From Pelodera strongyloides (taxonomy: Eukaryota > Nematoda > Chromadorea > Rhabditida > Rhabditidae), in the NCBI GenBank assembly GCA_036852015.1, contig JAANDG010000614.1, positions 1-64,000 on the forward strand: 64,000 bases of DNA, in the 5' to 3' direction. How positions within the stretch are numbered: position 1 is the first letter of the stretch; each line of letters opens with the position of its first letter. Shown piece by piece: positions 38,370 to 51,400 of the stretch. The position numbers and the translations under genes are program-made. The notes beneath the pieces were generated by a model. The model saw only the letters and a program-made list of their open reading frames with translations. It did no database searches and was not told the DNA's origin.

Positions 38370-41300
38370 ATGGAAAGCAAAGTTTCAGAAATGGACGAAA
38401 ACGTCACTTTTGTGGCTTCAACAATGGAAACGGCTGTGAAAAAATATGAAGACATTTGCCGGATACAAAATGTATGTTATTGTATTGAGAAGCAGCAAAA
38501 GTTTTGATCGCGATTGCACTTGATTTATTCGAACGTTGACTGATTTTAAATATAAAGTCATGTTCTAAAATTGTTCAACTTAATCTGCGCATGAAAAAGA
38601 AACTCTGCACTTGCGGGATTATACATGATGGATTTCTAGTTAATCCATCTATGCATGCTTGTAAGTTGCATTCACTCACATAATATAAGTTCCGTTGACA
38701 AATGAGCGTCTTTGCTATTCTTCGAATCCCGGACAACGCAACTAAGCCTTGGTTCGAAAGAAAGGCTTTTCCGAGAAGAACCTTTGCATTTTGAGGGTAA
38801 TAGTTAAATAATGAATGTGTTGATACTAGATTTGGTTGCTTCAGAATGCAATGGATATATTGGCTGTTCGTCTGTTGATGCTTTTCCTCTACATGACCGT
38901 GTTCTGTGTCGCCGTGTCCGGTAACATTCTGGTGGTTTATGTGGTAATGCACAACAAACGAATGCAAACCGTGACCAACATCTTTATATGCAATCTGGCC
39001 ATCTCCGACCTGCTTGTCAACTTTACGTGAGTTTGCATTTCCTTTGCTAGCATGAAGCACTACACAGTTGCGGGTTTTCTTCTCGATATATGTTTTTCTG
39101 GTAGCGTTTGCTACTCCAGAAGTAAGATAATGAACAATTCTTGTTGACTTTTATAACCGCGGATTCATGCCAAAAAAAAAAGAGCCTTCTCTAGGAAAAA
39201 ATCGTTAGCATGCTATCCGGTGACCAATTCAAACCCACATACATAATAATAGACAACTCAAAGGGCGATCATTTTGCACGCGGGCTTGTGAACATCCAAC
39301 CAACTGAAACTAGCGGGGAGTATTCTTTTTCATAACCTCTTTTTTTTTGGCACGTTTTTCACACATGAGGTATATGCATAGGCATAGAACAAATGTTGAA
39401 AGCACAGAGTTCTGCGTTTCTTCTATCAATATTATATGCTAGTTGAACTAAGCACCATATGTCTTCAGGTCGCTGTGGTTAACACCTATGTACACTTACG
39501 TGGGCCACTGGATATGGGGAGGATGGCTGTGTCATGGATTACCCTTGTTCCAGGTATTAGTACCGTGCAGTTTGCATAAAAAATCGTTTGTGATCACATC
39601 TGAGGGAAACAAGGGTCTTCGTTCAGAGTCCTCAGAATACGTATTAACCGAAGCCACAACTAACGCTTTTATTCAGGGAACGAGCATTTTCATCTCGACT
39701 CTCACACTTATGGCCATCGCAGTCGATCGCTATTTTGTGATTGTAAAGAATTCCACGACGATGAATGTGAATGATAGGATGAGCATGAAGGTAAGAGAAC
39801 AGTGTCCCGTTTTTCAAATTTGTTGAAATAACACAAACGTGATTTTATTATATAAGCCTTTCTCCGATATACCACTTGTTTTGCATTCATTCTGCTCAAC
39901 TGTGTTCTGTGTAGAAATGAACACAACGGAAATGCGTAGAAATATCATTTTGGAAGTTGCTGCGAATGCTATCTTACTCATTTCACAGCGTACAGTAACA
40001 CTATGTGAATTTTACATAAACAGACGTTTCCGACAAGGGAAAACATTTAGTCTCCTATTTAGAAACACTGTCTATTTGTGGCTCCACCCACATCATTGAA
40101 AATTCTCTTGGAATTCTTTGCATTTTTCCTCTTGATATTGTTTCAGCTATACTACTTGACGCCTTGAAAAAAGAAAGAAAAAGTTAATGAAATTCTCCCG
40201 CACTAGGCCACATAAACAATCACCTGAAAGAATGAAAAGGATGGATAGAGAACTTTGCACAAAAATACTCAGCCTTTTCATCAGAAGAGTTAATACTATA
40301 AGCAATTGTGAACAATATGAAATTGCAATATTGCCAGTTCTATCGTGTCGTATGTACAAACATACAAAATTAGGCACCTCAAAAATCAATCAGTCTTGCA
40401 ATTCGAAGATTAACGATATTTCTGCGAAATAATGTGTAATAAAGCTACAATATCGTAACATGGATGTCAAAAAATTCCCTAGACGCTTTGTGATCATTTC
40501 TCGAATTCGTGAGAGTTTACTTCCAACATATCTTTCAGAGATGTGTGTGTCTTGTGGCACTTATATGGCTCATTTCCTTGCTTCTTGTCATGCCGTATGC
40601 AGTTCACATGAAGACAATATTCATACACGAACCCTGCAACTTCTGGGTCTGCTCAGAGGACTGGAGTATGAAGAGATTCAAGATCGTCTACGGAGTAATC
40701 GTCATGACACTTCAGGTTTGAGAACATACTCAAAGAGCATAGTTGCACTTGCTTTTGAAGTGAAGTATGTTTGTCGTACAACTTTTCTGAATGTTCTACT
40801 GTTTGCTGATGTTTGTACGAGACTGCCTTGCTTTTGGTTATGGTGTTATGCAGTTGTCTGCTCTGTAAGATTAAAGCATATGATCTTGTATTTCAGTTCG
40901 TGGTTCCATTCGTGATCATTGGCATCAGTTATGGGAAGATCTGGTCTTTCCTCGGACAACACAGAATGCAAAGAGAAAACCCGCGAGAGACTGCTAGGAA
41001 GAAGCGTCTTCTTCGGATGTTGGTCACTATGGTCGTCTTGTTCGCCGTATGCTGGTTTCCATTCAACTTACTGTATGTTTTCCTTGCTTGTTTATGATAC
41101 TTCGATGCTTTTGTATATAAATTTCCGATGTCAATAGTCACGAGTTTTTCATGAAGCATAATGTTGCATGGCCGAATGGCCTTAATATCCGTCCAAAATT
41201 TGGCGCCAGTTCTTTGGCAGGAAAACGCGTTTCCGGTCATTTCTTTGGAGTGAGCATTTTGGAGAGAGTGCTTGAGTAAGGAGGGATGCATTTTAATTCA

Positions 41301-42488
41301 AAAACTTTCACTTCCTTTGGGAGCAAGCAAGCCTACTAACCATAAGTGCTCTCGAAAATTGGGAAGAATGTATAAAAATATGGTTGAAGTTGTACAAAAC
41401 TACAGGACGATTTTGACTTTAAAATATTAAAGTTTGCGTTTCAATCGGGTAAGAACAAAAACTATAAAACACTAGGCTGAATCATTAAAAACGCATAAAT
41501 CATAAAACAACTAAAACACATCCCATAATCATTCTGAAGCGTGGTAATTGTTCATGTTTATTTATGTAAGAATGGGTGCCAGTAGAATTGTAGTCATTTA
41601 ATTTGAAAGCGCAAAGCATTGTACAATTCGCGAATTAACATCTGTGAATGACTGCTTTTCAGGAATATCGCACGTGACCTCAAGTTTGACGGGTGGATTC
41701 GGCCACACTTTGCATTCGTCTTCCTTGTTGTTCATCTCATTTCGATGACTGCTACCTGCTGGAACCCGATACTTTACGCATGGATGAATGATGCTTTTAG
41801 GTAGTGAATTTCCAAGGGACCGTCTAAAATGAACGTGCCTCTATTAAGTTACCTGTCTTAAAATTTCTTGAATTAAATGGGAATACAACTTCATTTGCAT
41901 TGTTTTCAGGAAAGAATTCCTCCAAGCAATTCCATGCCTCCGACCGGATCCCGAAAGAACATCTTCTACAAAGATAACACTCGGAGAAAGTGTTCGAAGT
42001 GGACGAAACACGGTAAGCAACTTGCGATGATTGTCTTTTTTATGATAGTATGTTCGAACAATCCGAATGTGGGCTTCGGAGATTTTTTCATGGCATGACA
42101 TCACACGATCAAACTCGACTGTTTCATAAAGCAACAGCTTTAGAGTATGCACAGTGAAAGTAAAAGCGTTCGAAACAAAACACCATTAATTGGTACCGAT
42201 CGAGTAGTGGACAACGGAACACTATGGGAAAGTTTCAAAAAGGTAACTTTTCTTTTCATAATATATATTCTTTTTGTAATGTAATCCCTGGTTTGTTGTT
42301 TCGCATCCCAATGAAATTCACTAATGTTCTGGTCACAAGTAATATCACAAGTTTTCTAGTGAATGAAAGTTCTTTAGTTGTTTTGTTCGGACAAAAAGGG
42401 AGGCGATCCAAATTTTTCGAGTAAAATTGAGACTGTTGTGACGGAAGGTGCTTCTGTTACGGATACCGACGAATCATGCCATCTCTAA
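38370..42488 (+). CDS. Short neuropeptide F receptor-like GPCR
   Basis: Ten exons join in frame to 410 residues: 38370-38471, 38845-39026, 39469-39553, 39677-39790, 40539-40715, 40897-41072, 41663-41800, 41910-42012, 42144-42242 and 42432-42488. The last is tentative. The protein is a rhodopsin-class receptor. The N-tail has an N-glycosylation site (NVT). TM1 is FLYMTVFCVAVSGNILVVYV and TM2 starts NIFICNLAISDLLVNF. The ECL1/TM3 region is YTYVGHWIWGGWLCHGLPLF. DRYFVIV follows TM3, TM6 ends CWFPF and TM7 has NPILYAW. FRKEFLQAIPC follows TM7. The LTPMYTYVG...LCH...QGTSIFISTLTLM pattern and the FRKEF tail resemble arthropod sNPF receptors more than the NPF/NPY or RYamide types. It should sense a neuropeptide at the neuronal surface. 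The ATG at 38370 is the first in frame. AATAAA at 43185-43190 could serve as its poly(A) signal. Confidence 0.88.
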
Positions 42489-43897
42489 CCACAACAAGTG
42501 TACTACGTTCAATCCCAAATGTTTTACACTGTCACAATTACTGTCGTTTTTCTGCATTTTAAATAGTGATGATTTTTTAGTCAATTTGATGTCTACTTTG
42601 CATATATTGAGAAGCCAATGCTGTGGTTATTACATTTTTTTATTTATTTTTTTATTAACTATGTATCAAGAGAAACGACGTTAGATAACTGATGATGAGA
42701 CAAACAATATATGTAGAAATAATTTGTATGTCAATTTCTGCTAAACTATCTCCACATGCATAGAAAGAAAGCAAAAGGTTTCCGGTGAAAAAAATACGAT
42801 ACACGTGTCACTAACTGTATTCTTGAAAAGAAATCAATGCAAATATTTTGACATATGTCTTGTCTTTATGTTGGATTTTATGTTGGTTCACATAGTTTCT
42901 CCCTGTAGAATCGACGCACAGAAGAATTGGAAAAACCTTTTTTTTGTTAGTTTTTGTTAGTCTTTTTTTTATTACGCCAACTCCGTTTAGCATCTGTAGA
43001 CATTATTTTGTATACCGGTAATATAATTCGAATCAAAACTCACAATGAGTTAGAACTCCGAAGCGATCTCATTAATTTTGGTCATCGAATGTGATTTTAT
43101 GAGATTATTCTAATTATTCCACAGTGCAATTTTTCACTGTAATTTTTAAGGTAAAATGTACTCGCTTTTATGTAATTCTTCACTAATAAACTTTTATTAT
43201 GCCTTTGTTGCAACCCCTTTCATAAAATGCTTCACGCATCTTTCTTTTGTTAATGTGTACCATTGACACAGCTACACAGAGTTTCAAAAAGAGGTTCCTT
43301 CTGTAGACCTTCTGTAGATAAAAAATATTTTCTCTAAATTTGATACCGTCACCTGTTTGGAATCAAGACACCAATTAAGAAATCCTCATGTAACTAGATT
43401 ACGCACAGTTCCATAGAAAGTCCAATTCGTGAGGCCCTTCTAGTTCAGGTGTGTTATCCGTAGCTATGCCAAGGAACACGAGTAGCAGAGGAAAAGGATA
43501 TCGGATAGACAATGCAAAAACAATAGATGGTTGAAAGTCCCAACGCTCGGAGAATTACACACTGATAGGCGGAACCAGAGAGAAACGTATTCCGCCTAGA
43601 TTCGAGTTCCAACCCTGTTTGTTAGAGAGGATCAGAAAACAGTTGGTTAAAAGAGATTAGTGGGAACTGAGTCACAACATAGAGATCGTAGGGAGGTTGA
43701 GGCATAATTTGTGTTGTTTATCAAGGAGAGAACTCGAACAAAATCTCGAGTCGAGAATAAAAAAAAAGGAGTGAACGGAGGCGGGTGTGAGAACGAAGTG
43801 AGGATAGATATTGAGAGGGAGGAGATGCCGAGAGACATCTTCCAATAGACATCAGAGGTCTCAGGAGCCAAGGAGCATATCGGCTCTCATTGTCGAC
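42489..43897. other. 3' flank of the GPCR and spacer
   Basis: The 3' UTR of the receptor probably occupies the first part, with AATAAA at 43185-43190. No further exon is recognised. The sequence just before 43898 should contain the promoter and 5' UTR of the aromatic-rich protein gene. Confidence 0.4.
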
Positions 43898-46340
43898 ATG
43901 GTGCAAGAGGTGGCCTTCCGGGCCAATCACCCCTGCCTTCTACCACGAAGCAGATCCAACGACAGAGTACCCAAAGTTGGAACGGTATCCAGGTAAGTTA
44001 TTGCAACATATGGACAGCGCACCCGTAAACTGTGATTTTATATCACCTTCTGTCTCTCTAGTTCTCGTATACACTCTTTTTTTAACATAAGCAGAATTAG
44101 CATATCATATTTCACGTCTTATTTCATTGCTACAATATTGGTTGCTTTGCAAGTAGAACACAGTAGGCGGCCTATTATTAGCATTCGGGAGCGCCCAGTA
44201 CATTACGGTACAGTACAATACGTTATTTTACATATTGTTCCAATATTCACATCAACAAAAATGAACCATGTTGATCTTATTTAACCCAGTTCTCATGCTC
44301 AGGTGTATGTGGTATCTTTCCTCTTGACATTGTAATATCAGCTGGCCATCGGCGCTTTTTTCTGGCAAAATAATGCATTACGAAGAAGGGGGGAGTCGCC
44401 CACTCATTCCTGAGATTTGAGAGAGGGATTTTGGGGCACGTTGAGAAATAATTGAGAGAAAGTTGAAATCAATGGGAGCTTGCGTTCATAGTTAGTAAGA
44501 CCATGCAGTAGAAGAAAAGTAGCTTGATCTTAAATCGGGATCTGTCTTAAACACGTATTTATGGTTTAGCGAAACATAAAGTGACAACAAATATTATCCT
44601 ATTTTGGGTTGAGGAGAAATTACGAATTAGTAAAGTCAGCTTCCACATGTTTGAAGCTTAGGCCCTGAAATAAAAAAACTATGGTATTAATTACCTCTTG
44701 ATTTATTGTTTTTTACAATTTAATGTGCTATTAAAATCAAAAATGTAATAACAAAAATATAAATTCTGTATGTTTGCTATTATATCCACAATTATTTTGC
44801 ATAGTTTAATTTGGCTCCCGTAGCAGAGGTTTCACCAATATTCCAGAAATGCAGTGATTAATTGTCCCCTTTTTAAAGATGAACGAACAATTAAATAAGA
44901 TATCATGAGTTTAATTACGCATTGTACATTGCTACATTGTAGATCAACCTCGGTGCCATGCGTTCACACATACAGAGTGTCGAATGACACCTACAGAGGA
45001 TCCACCATGCACAAATACAGAAGGGATTACGAGCCTGTAAGACCCTTGCATTATTAACTAACCATGACATCTACCTTAAAACGAAGAAACACTTAATTGA
45101 GGCGTTGAATTTGACCATTTGTCCAATGAGCGCTGTCTTTGTAGATGGATGCTTGGGAGAGTGACCGAGTCAACTTCTATCAGCCATTCTTCTTCCCGAC
45201 ATATCGGTTAGTAAGGCAACAACTAGTCGTTCGGGATAGTACCCGCATAAATTATCCTTTTCCGCCGTATTATACTAAAGTTCTTGTAGATGGTGAAAAC
45301 GGACTGGATTGATGGAGAGAGAGAGAAAGAGAGAGAGATAAAGGAAGACTGAAACTGAAAGATAGAGACAGAGAAGGAGAAGTAAAGAGGAAGATAGGTT
45401 GAGAGAGAGAGAGAAATAAGGCAAGAGAGAGGTAAGGAGGGAATCGTTTTTCTACCTGATTATTTTACAGCTACCAAGCCCGTCGTGGACTCTACACTGA
45501 TCCAATCCCGAACTCGCTCGGATTTGACTACCCCGGCTTCTGGTATGTTTTGCTGTTCTACTACTGCACACAATATTATAACACATCCCGGAGGGCACTC
45601 TCGCCATAGGAGGACATCAATAGTTCATAAAGTTGTGCGTGCGCCTATTTTTTACGAGTGTTCTATCACGAATTACAAACACTTGTCCAGAACATAGATC
45701 CGAGGACACATACGCCAAAATATCCGGCACCTCAGCCAATTAATATTTTGCTTTCGCATAGGTCTCGCTACAAGTGGTATTCGGACTGGTTGAACCCAAC
45801 CTTCTGGAGAAAACATCGCGACCCGAACTATGACAGACCTCTCTGGAACAACTGGAGGCCCTGGCAGATGGACAACGTATGAACTACTTTTATTATGTTC
45901 TAAGCTATTGCTTCAGCAAAGGGCGACGTTTGCAGCATGGAAGAAAAACTGTTTTGCTTCAATGCAAACAATTGTCCCAAGGGTTAGAGCTTTAATAGTT
46001 TTAGCTTCGCCAATATATTATTGAAAAAAATGGTTTAGGTGAATGTGAAACGAGCAATTGACATGTACAGAAACGGAACCATTGATTTCAAGACCCTTGA
46101 CAGAAAGTGGATTGAGCCTTCTGCTTTGGCCAGAAAGGGCAAGGATTGGTTTGATGTCTACACGCCTGCTGGTAAGTATTCCTGAACCTGTTGATAGTAG
46201 TTATCACACCAAAAAGAGCATGTATATCGAGAGTTTGATCCATTAAGGAAAGTTAACTGTTTGTACAGTATATATTTGACTGCAATCTTTCAGCCCGCTA
46301 TGGAGCTCACCGCTACTTCTACTCGTACGACGTGTATTAA
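43898..46340 (+). CDS. Tyr/Trp/Arg-rich protein, tentative myofilin-like muscle protein
   Basis: Seven exons join with matching phases to 205 residues: 43898-43992, 44943-45036, 45145-45206, 45471-45542, 45762-45876, 46039-46171 and 46294-46340. The protein starts MVQEVAFRANHPCLLPRSRS and runs through VPKVGTVSRSTSVPC. It then becomes very rich in Tyr, Trp, Arg, Phe and Pro: NFYQPFFFPTYRYQARRGLY, WYSDWLNPTFWRKHRDPNYD and RPLWNNWRPWQMDN. It ends AHRYFYSYDVY. There is no signal peptide, membrane segment or known catalytic motif. The composition and size recall thick-filament proteins of the myofilin/flightin kind, but this is an inference from composition and not a proven homology. AATAAA at 46495-46500 lies about 155 bases past the stop and fits as a poly(A) signal. 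Confidence 0.85.
45300..45435. repeat. GA-rich low-complexity tract in intron
   Basis: GAGAGAGA runs and GGAAGA-type purine sequence fill most of intron 3 of the aromatic-rich protein gene, ending before the exon acceptor at 45470. Confidence 0.85.
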
Positions 46341-48461
46341 GATGTGTCATTTTTGAAATTAAGTGATTCGAAATGAAGCAACTGTCGACTATATGCTTTT
46401 AATTCTTCCCGAATTTAATAATAAGCTTACTTAATAATGAGTGTTTCTATATTGTGCTTACTTAATAATACTAAAGTTGCATTTGAAATCATTTAATAAA
46501 CATTGCCAAATATAATGGTTACCTTCATAAGCTGGAGTATTAATTTCGCATTAATATTATTTTCGATAACGAACATTTTGTGTAAGGTTTATTTAAAAAA
46601 ATAAAGGTAGCACCGAATTCGAAAGCGGTAAGGCATTACAAGTTCAAACTGCAGACCAGTGCTTCATTTTTGATGGGGTTGGGTTTGTGTGCACATTCGA
46701 TCTATATTGACAACTGCAATACATGTATGCGAGGAAAAAGTATTCGAAAGGGACAAAAAGTGGATTATTTTTCTCTGCCACATCACTTTGTCTTTTCGTA
46801 ATTCGTTGTAACCTTATCATTAACAGCAAATTATTAAGAAACATATATATCAGCAAATTATTAAGAAACATATATATCAGCAAATTATTAAGAAACATAA
46901 CGACTATTGTATTAAAAGAAATTTGAAGATAGTCACGAAAAACCACAAAGCAGTAGCAAACATATTCTATAGGACAACGCTGTTTTAACGATTCCACTTT
47001 TTAATACAGCGTGGTTCTTTCCCGAATTTTAATTGTGCTTCTGGAGCCACTGTCTGTGAAAAGACGTTTCTTAGTAAATTGAAAAGTTCTCGCATCGCAG
47101 TCAATTCGTATTCAGACACACGTGCTGAATACCAGGAGGTAAAATCGAAGGGCTTCTCAAAATTGACTAGTCTGACCGGAGGATTTGACGCCCTCGTAAA
47201 GCGCTGTATAACTATACAATGACCTCATTGTGATGACTTTATCTGAAAATCACTATTTCATATCCGGCTATATTTCTTATGGCGGAAAGAAGAATATCGA
47301 CACACGTATTATCAGGTGCTTGATAGTTCTTGTATTGATAGTATGTGCGACTAAGTTTTTTTTTAGTTAAGTGAGAGTGATATCAAAATTACAGTTATGA
47401 TGTAGATTTCAAATGCCAATAGTCGAACTCACAATTTGGACTGTACCATTGCGGCAAAAACCAAGAGACTAAATCTGGTCTTTTTTGAGTGTTCGTTTCA
47501 TAGTTGTTGTCACATAGCTACACCAAAGTGTGAGAAAAAAAGCGTCATATCGGCTTTTTACAAGAATCCTCTATACACAAAGTCCCTTACAATCCATACG
47601 GCAAAATGCGAAAATTGTTCTCTCTGCTAGGGAACGCAATGCAATAGAACAACAGGAAGGAATTGTTCCGAAGCGAAGCAAGTGGTCAAACTAAGTATAC
47701 GCATTAACATTCTCAGAGACCCACGCTACTTTCGTTACACTGGGATTCCATTAGAACCTTACGGAATGCTACAACACAATGAATAACCATTTACCTCGAA
47801 GGCTCGTTTTGAGAAACCACTGTGATGGATCTCTTCCTGTACAATTGATGTCGAAATTGATACAGCGGTAGTCCCACTCAAGGTGAAAATAGGCTAGGCT
47901 TCGTGTTAGTATTAGGTCATGATTTATGTTTGTGGTTGACAGTCAAAGGTTTTGCTTTTGCACAATTTGCTGTCTGATTAGAAGACGTATTTGTTCGTTT
48001 TGCTTCGATGCCAAATGTGCAAGTAATTATAATCTTGTCATACCAGTTCAAACAGGTTGATTTGAAAAAGAACACCATAACCACTAAATCACTTTTATGG
48101 TTTATCCTTTCTGAAACTATGCCAAATAATATCCAATCACTCGAACTCTTTTACTAAACACCAAGACAATGAATAAATACAAACAAAGCATTAATGCTTC
48201 TAAAGTACAGTATGATAGAAAAAGTAAAGCGAAATTAGTGCTTTATCGTAAACGGACGGCAATTCTACCTTGTTGGGTCACCAGTTTTATGCATATTTTC
48301 GCAATTAAGCAGAACACAAAGCTAGCTAAATACACAGTTCAAAAACATGCGACGATCAAATTATGTTGAACACCAGCCCGAAATTCTAGGTGCGAAAATA
48401 TATATATATATTATTTTAAGCATGAATTAATTATTTTTGTACGGGCGTCTCTATGGAATGT
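46341..48461. other. 3' UTR of the preceding gene and spacer
   Basis: The first about 160 bases are the likely 3' UTR, ending after AATAAA at 46495-46500. A three-copy 27-base tandem repeat lies at 46825-46900. The remainder shows no recognisable exon. The 3' UTR of the minus-strand EF-hand gene should end within the last few hundred bases. Confidence 0.45.
46825..46900. repeat. Tandem repeat, 27-bp unit, about three copies
   Basis: CAGCAAATTATTAAGAAACA followed by TATATAT repeats almost three times without mismatch in the first two copies. The repeat produces an internal repetition in the overlapping open frames on both strands, which are not genes. Confidence 0.9.
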
Positions 48462-51400
48462 CTATTCTTGCATCATTTTCACAAATTCGGCGAATGAGAT
48501 CCGACCATCCCCGTCCAGATCAGTGGCTGTGAACATTTGCTTCACCGCATTGGTATCCTTTAACTCGGCTGATTCGGCAAGGATCTTCTTTAACTCGTCT
48601 AAAAAACAGGATTGGAAGTGTGAGTCACGAGTTCCATCGCAGGGAATTCAATTTCTTCAGTATAAAAAATGATATGTTTAATTGTATAAAGAGCATACCA
48701 AAAGTGATTGAGCCATCACCATCCGCGTCGTATTCCCGGAACAGTTGTTCTAATTCCTTTAACGTGGTTCGACTAACTGGCGGACATTTCATGTAACGGA
48801 CGAACTCTTCCTTGCAGATTTTACCTGTTTCTGTAATACACAGGGTTTGTGCCGGATTACTTCAAAAACCTCCGATAATAAATGCCCGATCACGTCCCAA
48901 AATGTTCCCGATCACAAATAATCGGGCACATTTTAGGAACATGCCCTGAACTGTGCCGGATTATTTCAAAGACCCCGATATGCGCCCGATCATCTGCCAA
49001 AAACCCCGATATGTGCTGGATTATTTTCAACAAAAAAATCGGTATGTACAGGATAACGCCCCGTTTATTTGGGGTACTTGATCGGGCGCATATTCGGGTT
49101 TTTAGTTTCATATGAAGCTCTTGCGAGGAAAATGTTTACTATTTGTGAACTATGTATATCGTTCTTGTTAGTAGGAGTCTTCTCGCTCAAAATAGGGCAA
49201 CCCTCTGTACTATTCAATGGACAAAAACTGCAAATATTGGACCAGATGTATCCAATTAGACGAGCGAGAAGGGTTTCGATAATTTGGCATACATGAAATC
49301 TTCTATAATTACTAGTGTTACCGACGACCTGTTAGGATTCTTTTACAATATGCTAATTATAGATTCCATTCAATATTTGGCTCATGCAGAAATGGTTTTT
49401 AATGCAGTAATTGGACTTTTAATGCGAGAAGTCTTGGAATTTGTAAGGGATAAACTGAAGTAGACTATTATCGCCAATTTCGCAACTCCTGATTATTATC
49501 CAATGTTGAACAAAAGTGAAAAAGTACAAACTGGAAAAGTGCAATTCAGACAATTTCGTCACCCCCAATGAAAAAATAGGGAATAGAATGGAAGGCCGAA
49601 TTGTTGTGGCTCCTAAGACATGCCGACAAGGCGATAAGGGAAGTTAGATGCATTGAATAGTGTGGGCCCAAATTGCGGTTGACATTTTGGAACTTGACAG
49701 CTATCCAGTAAACAACTGCATACAACTAGGTAATTGCCAAGCAGTGCAAATTACAAATCTTAGCATTTACTGTTCGTTTTTCTAGCAAAATGTAACTATA
49801 GCCCATTTTTTTAAATGGTAGCCGGCACAGTGTGGTCATTGTTATAAATGAGAGGAGCCTTTCGTAAAATGACCTCTTGGTATCAACTCACTATCGCTGT
49901 CCATTTCCTGGAAAATAAAATCGAGTTCAATTCTTGTTGGTTCCACATTAACAGTCCTCAGAAGGGCGGCGATCTCAATCCGGGACAACTTGCCATCTGC
50001 GTCCACGTCAAGCATATCGAACGTTTCCGAAAGTTCTAAATCTAATTATTATTAAACGATTTTCCACCTACAGATCCTTATTTAGAGTGGACCACTTAAA
50101 TCATACGCATTTTTATTCTTCGTCAGGGTTCTCCTTCTTTACTTCGCAAAAAAACGCCCGAGAACTGAAAGAGGCTGGTTTATGTCTGCTCCTTTTGCCT
50201 GTGCTTCTATGCATTTGGCTTCTTTTTGTACGATGCCCTCTCATTGTCCCTTCTAGTCATTGGTCCCCTTTCCAGTTCTTTTGAGCAGGCCAATTTTTCG
50301 GATTCCTGCCCTTCCTACAGACGAAGGATGACAACACATTTTTCTATATGAGCAGAGAAAATTGAGAAGTGATGCAATTAATTTAAAGCACAAATGGAAA
50401 AACTCCGTGCATTTTTAAAGTTTTGAAAGATCTCGATCGCTTAGTTTGCTAGGTTGCAAAAAAAAAACACAAATACAATGACGAAGAAAGGGACTTATAA
50501 GAAAGGGATCTGTTCAGGGATCTATTGCGTTTTGGCGTTCAGTGTGGCGTTTAATTGGACTGAGCATATATAATTAAAACTGAGAAAAAAGACCACATAA
50601 ATGGAACCTATATATGAAAAAAAATTAGTTCTTTGTGTTTTTTTCGACCAATCTGAGTTTTGTGCCCAACAAAAACCAGAAAATCATTTCCTGTTTTGCA
50701 CCTTACTTAAATACTCAAGTTGAAAAGCACATTGAATATGAATATGTTTGGCCAAATGAAAGTGATTTCAGCAACACTAAATTGGTGCCTTATTCCATAT
50801 TATACCCATTCCATCAGAAAACGGGAAAATTGGGGGCTCTGCAGATGGCGTAAACGACTTCTTAAGAACACTCATAAGTTGTAGGCTACGGTGGATTAAC
50901 CAAGTTAAGTGCCTTGCAAAAAATAAACCTGATTTAAACGCTTTAGTGACGTAAACCATTTCTTGTTTGGATGAATCTATTTTACTTGTTTTGATCTTAA
51001 GAAGGTCACTGCCGAATGGATAATGAAATAGCCTCCGTTTTACCGAGTCAGACGTCCTCTAAGGCACTCAAAACAAAATGGGTTTTTAGATTAGCATGAA
51101 CAAGACATCGCATAGAAGTCGTGATGAAAAAGTGACCCAGAAAGAAAACGAATATACATGTAACCTAAAAAAACGGTACGTAACTCATCCCTTCTATTGC
51201 TGTTTCAAACGAAGAGGTTCACTTCATCCTTCAAAATTAACTAATGCATTGCTTTCCTTCTTCTGCGCACAGGAAAACATGTACAATTTCAGACGATCTC
51301 GCCCCACAATCAACCACTATTAATTTTTATCTCTGCTGAAAATGATGAGGAAAATTAACCACTGGAATTTGCAGCCAGTTCTGTTCGCTTTCTATCTATG

